Source: Neobacillus sp. FSL H8-0543 (lineage in GTDB: Bacteria > Bacillota > Bacilli > Bacillales > Cytobacillaceae). From it: DNA of 64,000 bases. Under the pieces are notes generated by a model, which worked only from the letters and a program-made list of their open reading frames with translations, had not been told where the DNA came from and ran no database searches. Location: NCBI RefSeq assembly GCF_038592905.1, contig NZ_CP151943.1, forward strand, positions 3,732,501 to 3,796,500, given 5' to 3'. The translations under genes and the position numbers were made by a program. The stretch's first letter is position 1, and every line of letters begins with the position of its first letter. Shown piece after piece: positions 5,806 to 12,992 of the stretch.

Positions 5806-7817
5806 ATACAGGGAGGCGGTTAATCCAGTACACCTATGCATATAAGAAAATCATCCTTGCCGCTTTGTTCATGCTAACAATTGCTGCAGCTACTGACTTG
5901 GCAGGCCCCTTAATTGCTAAAAATATCATTGATAATCATATTTTAGGAATTGAGTCAGAATGGCATGAGACGAAAGGCGAAAAAAACACGGTGGAATTCC
6001 AAGGAAAGCACTATAAAAAGACACAGAATTTTACTGACAATGAAGAAAAAGGAGAACAGATACGAATTTTACAAATAGGGGCAAAATTTGTAGTCATTAA
6101 CCAGGTTCTAGAATTTGATGGAAAGCGAAGTATGGAAGATGGCGTTTTAACGGTTCAAAAGGGAACAGAGAAAGCGGAATACCCAGCAAAGATACTTACT
6201 GGGGCAGAGGTAAAAAGGTTCTATCAACTCGAGATTCCAGGAATTGCGAAGTTGCTGATTTTATATTTCGGTTTGTTAGTCGTTTCGGCTATTTTCCAGT
6301 ATGGCCAACGTTATTTGCTTCAAAAATCAGCCAACCGAATCATTCAAAAAATGCGAGAGGATGTATATGGTCAAATACAGAGACTTTCCATCCAGTACTT
6401 TGATAATTTGCCTGCAGGGAAGGTAGTCGCAAGAGTCACCAATGATACGGAAGCAATCCGTGAGCTATATGTCACAGTTCTATCTACATTTTTCACAAGT
6501 GCCATTTATATTACAGGTATATATGCGGCACTATTTATCCTGAATATAAAGCTTGCGATGATTTGTTTATTATTACTGCCTATCCTCTATGCGTGGATGA
6601 TCCTTTATCGGAAATTTGCTTCGAAATATAACCATGTTATCCGTTCAAGAATAAGTGATATCAATGCAATCATTAATGAATCAATCGGAGGAATGAGTAT
6701 TATTCAGGCCTTCAGGAGAGAAAAGGAAACAGAGAAGGATTTTGAAAAGCTTAATAATGAACATTTTACCTATCAAAATAAACTATTGAGTCTAAATGCC
6801 TTAACCTCACATAATTTGGTAGGTGTCTTAAGAAATCTCGTCTTTGTTGCGTTTATATGGTATTTTGGTTCGGAATCTCTAAACCTTACAGCAGTCATTT
6901 CATTAGGGATGCTGTATGCATTTGTAGACTATGTGAATCGTCTTTTTCAACCAGTACAGGGAATCGTTAATCAACTGGCAAACTTAGAACAGGCACTTGT
7001 TGCTGGGGAAAGAGTATTCAAACTAATGGATGAACAAGGGGAAAACGTCAGTTCAAAACGGGTTGAAAGATATCAAGGTAATGTTAAATTCAAAAATGTC
7101 TCCTTTGGTTATAAAGAGGGAGAGTATGTTTTAAAGAATATTGACTTTGAAGCTGACAAAGGGCAGACTGTTGCACTGGTTGGTCATACAGGTTCGGGAA
7201 AAAGTTCAATTATGAATTTACTTTTTCGCTTTTATGATTGTCAAGAGGGTGAAATCCAAATAGATGGTAAGAATATTAAGCAGATTCCTCGTCAAACAAT
7301 CCGAGATCATATGGGTATTGTTTTACAGGATCCTTACTTATTTACAGGAACCATTGCCTCAAATGTGAGTCTAAATGACCCGTCGATAACGAGAGAGACC
7401 GTTGAGAAAGCCTTAAAGGATGTAGGGGCAGAAAAGATATTTACTAACCTGGAAAATGGATATGATGAACCGGTAATTGAAAAAGGCAGCACACTATCAA
7501 GCGGCCAGCGCCAGTTAATCTCCTTTGCGAGGGCACTTGCCTTTAATCCCGCCATTCTTATTCTCGATGAAGCTACGTCCAGTATTGATACAGAGACAGA
7601 GGCACTGATCCAGGATGCACTGGATGTCCTGAAAAAAGGGAGAACAACCTTTATCATTGCCCATCGGCTATCGACGATTCGCCATGCAGACCAGATTCTT
7701 GTATTAGATCGTGGAGAAATTGTTGAACGGGGATCACATGAAGAACTAATGATAGTGAAAGGAAAGTATTATCAAATGTATCAGCTTCAAAAAGGCAACA
7801 GCAAGCTTGCTATGTAA
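5802..7817 (+). CDS. bmrD: heterodimeric multidrug ABC exporter subunit BmrD (YheH)
   Basis: A 671-residue half-transporter (B. subtilis BmrD is of near-identical length). Membrane helix 1 (about 16-42) is followed by an unusually long extracytoplasmic insertion of about 100 residues (about 48-145), a known feature of BmrD, before the remaining helices. The nucleotide-binding domain has Walker A GHTGSGKSS (about 461), signature LSSGQRQ and Walker B ILILDEATSS with the catalytic E590. It therefore supplies the hydrolytically competent site of the heterodimer with BmrC. It overlaps bmrC by ATGA. No terminator is obvious until after the following small gene. Confidence 0.92.
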   Translation: MNTGRRLIQYTYAYKKIILAALFMLTIAAATDLAGPLIAKNIIDNHILGIESEWHETKGEKNTVEFQGKHYKKTQNFTDNEEKGEQIRILQIGAKFVVINQVLEFDGKRSMEDGVLTVQKGTEKAEYPAKILTGAEVKRFYQLEIPGIAKLLILYFGLLVVSAIFQYGQRYLLQKSANRIIQKMREDVYGQIQRLSIQYFDNLPAGKVVARVTNDTEAIRELYVTVLSTFFTSAIYITGIYAALFILNIKLAMICLLLLPILYAWMILYRKFASKYNHVIRSRISDINAIINESIGGMSIIQAFRREKETEKDFEKLNNEHFTYQNKLLSLNALTSHNLVGVLRNLVFVAFIWYFGSESLNLTAVISLGMLYAFVDYVNRLFQPVQGIVNQLANLEQALVAGERVFKLMDEQGENVSSKRVERYQGNVKFKNVSFGYKEGEYVLKNIDFEADKGQTVALVGHTGSGKSSIMNLLFRFYDCQEGEIQIDGKNIKQIPRQTIRDHMGIVLQDPYLFTGTIASNVSLNDPSITRETVEKALKDVGAEKIFTNLENGYDEPVIEKGSTLSSGQRQLISFARALAFNPAILILDEATSSIDTETEALIQDALDVLKKGRTTFIIAHRLSTIRHADQILVLDRGEIVERGSHEELMIVKGKYYQMYQLQKGNSKLAM

Positions 7818-7938
7818 GTGTTCACAAAAAATTCACATTATCGGCAAAAAGATGTTATTTTTGTCACAGGTAAAAGGCTCCTATTATGATAATTTAAATT
7901 TGTCTAAGGTTTTTTATTCTAATAGGGGTGGGATGAAC

Positions 7939-8022
7939 ATGGCGGATTATGAAATTGTAAATATTATTGGAAGTATTATGATCCTTACTTATTATATCGG
8001 ATATACGATCGTTAAATCATAA
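7939..8022 (+). CDS. small single-span membrane peptide (27 aa)
   Basis: Sequence begins MADYEIVNIIGSIM and ends YTIVKS: one hydrophobic helix and a basic tail. The start at ATG 7939 is chosen because AGGGGTGGG lies about 6 bases upstream; the in-frame ATG at 7933 abuts that site. A strong terminator begins 1 base after the stop, which supports a real short gene. It could be the last cistron of the bmrCD operon. I do not recognise the family; a modulator of the exporter is possible but unsupported. Confidence 0.6.
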   Translation: MADYEIVNIIGSIMILTYYIGYTIVKS

Positions 8023-8023
8023 G

Positions 8024-8052
8024 CTGCAGACAATTGTCTGCAGTTTTTTTTT
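8024..8052 (+). terminator. strong terminator after the bmrCD region
   Basis: CTGCAGACAA/TTGTCTGCAG is a perfect palindromic stem followed by nine T. Confidence 0.93.
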
Positions 8053-8078
8053 ATTAACAAATGATTTATCAACTGGAC

Positions 8079-8209
8079 TGTTGATTTCCGCTCCAGGCAC
8101 TTCGCTTTCCGCGGGCGTGCCAGGGAGCCTCCTCGGCGCTGAAGCGCCTGTGGGGTCTCCCCAGCCCCGTACTCCCGCAGGAGTCTCGCGCCTTCCGCTC
8201 CAATCAACA
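8079..8209 (-). repeat. GC-rich dispersed repeat, short form (copy R2)
   Basis: Inverted relative to 3479-3670 and 60443-60575: TGTTGATTTCCGCTCC at one end, CCGCTCCAATCAACA at the other. It has the core CCTCGGCGCTGAAGCGCCTG hairpin and lacks the internal insert of the long form. It lies between the bmrCD terminator and the SASP terminator. Confidence 0.85.
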
Positions 8210-8249
8210 TTGTTATAAGATAAAAATGTCTTTTTTCAGAGTATAACAA

Positions 8250-8285
8250 TGAAAGCCCCCTTCATTTCTGAGGGGGGCTTAGCCA
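8250..8285 (-). terminator. terminator of the SASP gene
   Basis: AAGCCCCC and GGGGGGCTT arms around a 11-base loop, downstream of the minus-strand SASP stop. On the minus strand it is followed by TTTCATTGTT. Confidence 0.75.
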
Positions 8286-8319
8286 TGTTATTTATTTGTT
8301 TTTACCTGTTTACTAAAAT

Positions 8320-8520
8320 TTAGCGTGATCCGCCAAGTTGTTGCTCAGCCATTTGAACTAAACGCTTAGTGATTTCTCCACCGACTGAACCATTAGCACG
8401 AGAAGTAGTTTCTCCACCAAGATTTACTCCGAATTCTGAAGCAATTTCATACTTCATTTGATCAAGAGCTTGTTGAACGCCTGGTACTAAAAGTTGATTA
8501 GAGTTGTTGTTACTTGCCAT
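8320..8520 (-). CDS. alpha/beta-type small acid-soluble spore protein
   Basis: A 66-residue SASP. It has the N-terminal [14 protein letters not shown], the GPR protease cleavage region (YEIASEFGV) and the DNA-binding signature [21 protein letters not shown]. These proteins coat spore DNA in the forespore, shift it toward an A-like form and protect it from UV, heat and chemicals; GPR degrades them at germination. It corresponds in position to sspB of B. subtilis, near yheI/yheH. RBS AAGAGGAGTG precedes the ATG by about 10 bases. SigG dependence is expected from the family; I could not assign a convincing SigG promoter. Confidence 0.95.
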   Translation of the reverse strand: MASNNNSNQLLVPGVQQALDQMKYEIASEFGVNLGGETTSRANGSVGGEITKRLVQMAEQQLGGSR

Positions 8521-8564
8521 AGTTGAATAACACTCCTCTTAATAAGTTTGGGGTCAGTATGGTA

Positions 8565-8605
8565 GTGAACCATATGGTTAAATTAACCAGTGCCACATTG
8601 GCCTA
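8565..8605. other. cluster of short palindromes upstream of the SASP gene
   Basis: AACCATATGGTT and GGTTAAATTAACC are adjacent perfect palindromes that share GGTT, followed by TGCCACATTGGC. They lie 50-85 bases upstream of the SASP start on its template side and could include operator or promoter elements. Function unknown. Confidence 0.4.
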
Positions 8606-8653
8606 ACCCATCATGGGAATTTAGAAATTGGAGATGTGTCGCATACTTTTGTG

Positions 8654-8708
8654 TGGCTGGGTTAGCCGGAATTGCACCGGCCTTTAAGACCCTTGTTGGT
8701 GTAACCCA
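8654..8708 (-). other. tRNA-like fold (acceptor stem plus T-arm plus CCA) upstream of the SASP gene
   Basis: Read on the minus strand: TGGGTTA (8708-8702), a 20-base middle, then a 5-bp stem GCCGG/CCGGC around the 7-base loop TGCAATT (8681-8665), then TAACCCA (8664-8658), G, CCA. The 7-bp acceptor-like stem and the 5-bp T-like stem are perfect, and the loop keeps T54, C56, A57 and A58 of a normal T-loop. There is no room for full D- and anticodon arms, so it is not a functional tRNA. It may be a tRNA relic, a regulatory leader or chance symmetry; the outer arms are self-complementary, so the fold also exists on the plus strand. Confidence 0.4.
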
Positions 8709-8859
8709 CCTGAGTAAGTTGCTTGGTGTTGCTTTGTACTAGTTATTATGTTTAAAACTGAAAAGCTTATTCGATATATTTATTAGTAATTTATTCCATA
8801 ACATAGTGCTGAAATTGTAACGCAAACTATATCTATAAAAAATAAAAGGGTGAATATGT

Positions 8860-9102
8860 ATGCCAGTATGCCCCGTTTGTAATGGATTGCGTGAAGTATA
8901 TTTAATTTGTGCCAATTGCGGTGACCCTATGATTGAAAGTGGTCGCTTAATGGATTATTATGACGACTATAGTCCCTATATGGAAATTGACTTAATGAAA
9001 ATGGAAGACGGTTACCTTGATACAAAATCAGGGCAAAAGTGTCCGCATCTTTATTGTTGCCCATCTTGTCAAAAGGACGAAGTGATATTTATTAAGGAAT
9101 AA
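8860..9102 (+). CDS. small zinc-ribbon protein of unknown function
   Basis: An 80-residue protein with CPVC near residue 4 and CANC near residue 18, a Tyr/Asp-rich middle (DYYDDYSPYMEIDLM) and a second Cys cluster CPHLYCCPSC near residues 61-70. The paired CxxC knuckles suggest one or two bound zinc ions. The spacing to neighbours indicates its own promoter. An AAAGGGTG ribosome binding site lies about 8 bases before the ATG, and a shared terminator separates it from convergent msmX. I do not recognise a characterised family. Confidence 0.75.
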   Translation: MPVCPVCNGLREVYLICANCGDPMIESGRLMDYYDDYSPYMEIDLMKMEDGYLDTKSGQKCPHLYCCPSCQKDEVIFIKE

Positions 9103-9103
9103 C

Positions 9104-9134
9104 AAAAAAAGCCCCGTTTGATCGGGGCTTTAAA
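9104..9134. terminator. bidirectional terminator between the zinc-ribbon gene and msmX
   Basis: AAAAAAAGCCCCG and CGGGGCTTTAAA arms around TTTGAT. A-run and T-run flank both sides, serving the convergent genes. Confidence 0.92.
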
Positions 9135-9138
9135 TAAA

Positions 9139-10251
9139 TTACTTATCGCCAGCAGGGCGAATACGGGATTCTGTTTCAGTATCAAAGAAATGTGCTTTAT
9201 TTAAGTCAAAGGCTAAGTCGATTTTTTCTCCTGGTGCAACTGTTACACGTGAATCGAGACGTGCAACAAAGTCTTGGCCGCCAATACTTGTATAGATCAT
9301 CATTTCAGCACCTGTTAATTCTGCAACATCTATCGTAGCTGTTATCTTTGTTCCTAGTGATGCTTCAATAAATACAGGCTCATCATGGATATCCTCAGGT
9401 CTAACACCAAGAATAATTGGTTTTCCAACATATCCTTGCTCACGAAGGAATTTCATTTTTCCTTCTGGTACTGCGATAGAAGTGTCGCCAACGACAAACT
9501 TTCCATCTTCTAGTTTACCATTAAAGAAGTTCATTGCAGGTGATCCGATAAAGCCGCCAACAAAGATATTTTCCGGCTTGTCGTATACTTCTTTCGGTGA
9601 GCCCACCTGTTGAATGATTCCATCTTTCATAACAACCAAACGTGTAGCCATAGTCATTGCTTCTGTTTGGTCATGTGTTACATATACGGTAGTAGTATCT
9701 AAACGACGGTGCAGCTTAGCAATTTCAGCACGCATTTGTACACGTAATTTTGCATCTAGATTTGATAAAGGCTCGTCCATTAAGAAAACCTTAGCATCAC
9801 GAACAATTGCACGTCCTAAGGCAACACGCTGTCTTTGACCGCCTGAAAGTGCTTTTGGCTTACGCGTTAAGTATGCTTCTAATCCTAAGATTTTTGCAGC
9901 TTCCTGTACACGACGATCAATTTCATCTTTTGGGAATTTGCGAAGCTTTAATCCGAATGCCATATTATCGTATACAGTCATATGTGGATAAAGTGCATAG
10001 TTTTGAAATACCATGGCAATATCACGATCTTTTGGTGCAACATCGTTTACGCGTTTGCCGTCTATGTAAAAATCCCCTTTGGAAATTTCCTCTAGACCAG
10101 CAATCATCCGTAATGTAGTTGACTTGCCGCACCCTGATGGTCCGACAAAAACGATAAATTCCTTATCCTGAACATGTAAATTAAAGTCTGAAACAGCTGT
10201 TACTTTATTATCGTAAATTTTAAAAATATGATCTAATTTTAATTCTGCCAT
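9139..10251 (-). CDS. msmX: multi-sugar ABC transporter ATPase MsmX (UgpC family)
   Basis: A 370-residue ATPase with Walker A GPSGCGKST (residues about 38-46), signature LSGGQRQR (about 135), Walker B VFLMDEPLSNLD and H-loop THDQTEA, followed by a C-terminal regulatory OB-type (TOBE) domain from about residue 235 with 'LGVRPEDIHD'. MsmX energises several carbohydrate importers (maltodextrins, arabino-oligosaccharides, galactan oligomers) whose operons lack their own ATPase, which fits its solitary location. RBS GGGAGGG is about 8 bases before the ATG. The PucR-type regulator gene lies immediately upstream on the same strand. Confidence 0.93.
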   Translation of the reverse strand: MAELKLDHIFKIYDNKVTAVSDFNLHVQDKEFIVFVGPSGCGKSTTLRMIAGLEEISKGDFYIDGKRVNDVAPKDRDIAMVFQNYALYPHMTVYDNMAFGLKLRKFPKDEIDRRVQEAAKILGLEAYLTRKPKALSGGQRQRVALGRAIVRDAKVFLMDEPLSNLDAKLRVQMRAEIAKLHRRLDTTTVYVTHDQTEAMTMATRLVVMKDGIIQQVGSPKEVYDKPENIFVGGFIGSPAMNFFNGKLEDGKFVVGDTSIAVPEGKMKFLREQGYVGKPIILGVRPEDIHDEPVFIEASLGTKITATIDVAELTGAEMMIYTSIGGQDFVARLDSRVTVAPGEKIDLAFDLNKAHFFDTETESRIRPAGDK

Positions 10252-10338
10252 TATGTAAGCCCTCCCAAAAATTGATTAACTTTAGTTTACCTGAACGTGG
10301 CTGTAATCAATATAGACAACCTGCACAAGGTTTTCCTA

Positions 10339-11265
10339 TCATCTTTTGGGCATTTTGTTAGGCTGATTTTCTTGTTCAAAAAGGGTACAGGCCAAAAAGA
10401 CTGTAAAGGCACCATAAAAGTCCTTTAAGTGGATACCTGTTTTTTCCACAAACTTATCAATACGATATTGCAGAGTATTACGATGTATATATAACTTTTT
10501 TGCTGTCAAACTGGCATTTAGATTATTTTCGAGAAAAATCTTAATCGTTAGATATAGCTCTTGGTCTTCAAGGAAGACGGCAGCAAGCTGATGGTAAACC
10601 CTAAGTATCGTCTCGTCATTAAGTGTGCTGGCAATGTAGGCGGGGAACATTCTTTCGAAGGTAAAAATATTTTTATTGCCGAGATTTTTTAGTGCAAATG
10701 AAAAAAAGTTTTGTTCCTGCCTGAAGTCAATACACATTTGAGTAGAGAATGGGTAGAACTTCCCGATATAAAAGGAAATTTTCACATAAAAGTCACTTTC
10801 TACTGTACTTGCCATAGTAATTAATTCTTGTTCATTTAGAGACAATTTATCTCTCTCTTCAATCACAAGGCCGCTATTACTATTCTTCCAAATAATAATA
10901 ACATCTTCAGTAAAAAATCCCTTTAATGCGATCTCAATTTCTTTTTGGTCTATCCCATCACCACTAAATTGAAACTGAATAATTCGGAAAAAAGAGTCCG
11001 GATTATTGGAGGGAGGCTCTCCGTTTAAGAATAAAAACTCATACCATTCTCTTGTCACGCTGGTAAGAGGAGGTGATGGAAACTCCATCAGTTCGTAAAG
11101 TGTTCTTAGAAGGGTTAATTCATTTTCGGTTATTACTTTCTTAGGAATTCCAATCCATTCCTCAAGGGATTCGTCATAAAAAATATAGAATTCATCAGAA
11201 GGCTGTTTTGGACGGCTGGAAAATAAAATCGAGTCTTTATATAAAGGCATTATTTTTTTTAGCAC
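10339..11265 (-). CDS. PucR/CdaR-type helix-turn-helix regulator
   Basis: A 308-residue protein whose C-terminus (about 240-290) has the PucR-type helix-turn-helix: 'LNASLTAKKLYIHRNTLQYRIDKFVEKTG'-like sequence, with LYIHRNTLQYRIDK as the hallmark. The N-terminal 230 residues are a probable sensory region without a domain I recognise. The start is GTG at 11265, with AAGGAAG 7 bases upstream. It precedes msmX by about 90 bases on the same strand, so it may control sugar-transport genes; that link is positional inference. CdaR-like regulators usually respond to small metabolites. Confidence 0.8.
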   Translation of the reverse strand: MLKKIMPLYKDSILFSSRPKQPSDEFYIFYDESLEEWIGIPKKVITENELTLLRTLYELMEFPSPPLTSVTREWYEFLFLNGEPPSNNPDSFFRIIQFQFSGDGIDQKEIEIALKGFFTEDVIIIWKNSNSGLVIEERDKLSLNEQELITMASTVESDFYVKISFYIGKFYPFSTQMCIDFRQEQNFFSFALKNLGNKNIFTFERMFPAYIASTLNDETILRVYHQLAAVFLEDQELYLTIKIFLENNLNASLTAKKLYIHRNTLQYRIDKFVEKTGIHLKDFYGAFTVFLACTLFEQENQPNKMPKR

Positions 11266-11334
11266 AAGTCAACTTCCTTATAAAAATATTTCAAGATGAT
11301 ATTCCAATTATATCATTTTTTCCAAAGGCATATA

Positions 11335-11385
11335 AAAGGGCTGACCGTGGATAGCTATCTACATGTCAGCCTTGTTTTTGTGCTT
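11335..11385. terminator. hairpin between the PucR-type gene and the next minus-strand gene
   Basis: GGGCTGAC...GTCAGCC arms enclose an inner TGGATAGCTATCTA palindrome. On the minus strand it is followed by CTTTTATAT, suiting termination of the 63-residue gene; on the plus strand CTTGTTTTTG follows. Confidence 0.75.
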
Positions 11386-11388
11386 TTG

Positions 11389-11580
11389 TTATTCACTTAT
11401 ATATGGCGGTTCCTCTTTTACGAAATCTCTTGCTTCTTCGATATTTGTTGTGTCATTACGGGCATGCACGGAACCACCTGACATGCCCTCATTAATCATT
11501 CGGTCAATATCTAAATAACTCTCCTCTTTACCCTCATATAATAAATCCTTTTTTGATGGATCTTCATTCTTTTTATTCAT
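11389..11580 (-). CDS. small acidic hydrophilic protein, function unknown
   Basis: 63 residues, no membrane segment, starting MNKKNEDPSKKDLLYEG and containing IDRMINEGMSGGSVHARND near the middle. The start at 11580 is chosen for GGAAGGA 8 bases upstream. It is followed by a good terminator. The composition (small, hydrophilic, Asp/Glu-rich) resembles many small Bacillus sporulation-associated proteins, but no function can be assigned. Confidence 0.7.
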   Translation of the reverse strand: MNKKNEDPSKKDLLYEGKEESYLDIDRMINEGMSGGSVHARNDTTNIEEARDFVKEEPPYISE

Positions 11581-11654
11581 GTGACCAATCCTTCCCACAA
11601 TTTCTGTTTAGTTTGTGGAAATGATTCGTTTTCATACAGCAGGCAGATAAGGAG

Positions 11655-11864
11655 TTATTCGTAGACGTGAAAGAGCATGAGTTCGTGAACTTGGCTTGTC
11701 AAAGCGTCAATATCTTCTTGTTCAGGTGTATTCACAGTCCATTCAATCTTTCCCATTTGATGATAAATACCTTTATATTGCTGTTTTTTAAAGTAAAAGG
11801 AAAAATTCCATCCAGGTATATTCTTATTTTCAAATAATGGCTTGAATTGAAAATGCATAAGCAT
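11655..11864 (-). CDS. yheE: YheE family protein
   Basis: A 69-residue protein with HFQFKPLFENKNIPGW, FSFYFKKQQYKGIYH and the C-terminal HELMLFHVYE, which I recognise as the YheE (DUF5342) family. It follows the ATP-grasp genes on the same strand by about 70 bases, as yheE follows yheCD in B. subtilis, so it is probably the last cistron of that operon. RBS AAGGGGGG lies about 7 bases before the ATG. Function is unknown; the operon context suggests a role in spore formation. Confidence 0.85.
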   Translation of the reverse strand: MLMHFQFKPLFENKNIPGWNFSFYFKKQQYKGIYHQMGKIEWTVNTPEQEDIDALTSQVHELMLFHVYE

Positions 11865-11936
11865 TGTGATACCCCCCTTAGGCTCGTTGTACTTCTAGCT
11901 TACGGGATATCCTACAGACAATCCATATAAAATTTT

Positions 11937-12992
11937 TTAAAATTTAGTGAGTTGGAAAAATAAACGGCATAGTTGAGAAATTTTTCTTTCCTCAATTTCA
12001 TTTTCATCAAAGCTCATCGGTTTTGAATTGACTTCATAAATATAATAGTTACCCGATTGACTGATTCCAGCATCTATCGAAAATTCACCAAAGTAACCAA
12101 ATTGTTCGGACAGTGCTTTCCCCGTTTCTTTGACAACCATTTGGATGAAACGGTCATGTTCCTCCGTTTGCAGCAGTTGATAAGGAAGCAACTTACCACC
12201 AGTTGGGATATGGGTCGTAATCTGCTGTTCTTGGGATTGTCTTATTCCAACCCCAGTGACAATGAACCCATTTTTTTCTGCGTGTGCAAGTATCCGGAAA
12301 TCAAAACGCTTTCCTTCATATAGGTTAGGACGAATTTCTTCCTGTGCTAAATAGTCTTTTTCAATTAGTTCCTTTTTCCACTCCAGCCAAAATAAATCAA
12401 ACGAACGATATAATTTACTTTTATTTATGGCTGCTAACTGAATTTGCCCATTATCTTCAAGACTTAATCGAAAGATTCCCTTTCCTCTTGCAGATTGCGA
12501 TGGTTTTAGGTAAATGCTTTCCCCGTTTTTTAAAAAAGCTGAAAGCCGTTTTTTATGATTAGCCAGGATTGTCATCGGGATATGACTTTTTAGTACAGGG
12601 TGGTCTTTTAAAAGGCAATAAAGCTCGTATTTATCAATAAAACATGGATTGAAAAAAGGGATATTTCTTTCTTTTAATAGTGAAAAGAAGAGCTGGCTGC
12701 TTGCATCCTGCTCTGACTTTCTAAAAGGTATCCGATTATAGACAAGGTCGGGAAACGGAACCGTTATCCGTTTCCATGAATTTTTTTCTGGAAAGTACAT
12801 GTATCCATCAATGGAGGTTTCACCGACACCGTCTTGTGTAAAGATAAAGCTTATTCCATTGAGGGTAATGAGTTTCTTTTGCAGTTCAATAAATAGTATA
12901 CCGTTCCCGGCAATCTCCCCCTGTCGATTACGGGCAGTCAATATTCCGATGAGCGGTCCTTTTTGCTTGTTCCTTTCATAAAGGACACTCAT
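11937..12992 (-). CDS. YheC/YheD-family ATP-grasp protein (fourth of four)
   Basis: 351 residues. It has the 'GPLIGILTAR' N-terminal motif of the YheC/D family, VYNRIPFRKSE near residue 85, an ATP-grasp lysine loop YLKPSQSARGKGIF near 160, FDFRILAH near 235, and the metal-binding 'YIYEVNSKP' near 325. The fold predicts ATP-dependent carboxylate-amine ligation; the substrate is unknown. YheC and YheD of B. subtilis are sporulation proteins linked to the coat. The ATG overlaps the stop of the preceding gene (ATGA), so it is translationally coupled. Confidence 0.85.
   Translation of the reverse strand: MSVLYERNKQKGPLIGILTARNRQGEIAGNGILFIELQKKLITLNGISFIFTQDGVGETSIDGYMYFPEKNSWKRITVPFPDLVYNRIPFRKSEQDASSQLFFSLLKERNIPFFNPCFIDKYELYCLLKDHPVLKSHIPMTILANHKKRLSAFLKNGESIYLKPSQSARGKGIFRLSLEDNGQIQLAAINKSKLYRSFDLFWLEWKKELIEKDYLAQEEIRPNLYEGKRFDFRILAHAEKNGFIVTGVGIRQSQEQQITTHIPTGGKLLPYQLLQTEEHDRFIQMVVKETGKALSEQFGYFGEFSIDAGISQSGNYYIYEVNSKPMSFDENEIEERKISQLCRLFFQLTKF

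Noticed and set aside
8651..8740. Cobalamin-type riboswitch on the minus strand upstream of the SASP gene
   Set aside because: GGTGCAATTCC and CAGCCAC resemble parts of the B12 riboswitch core, but the B12-box and other conserved junctions are absent and a spore protein is not a plausible target.
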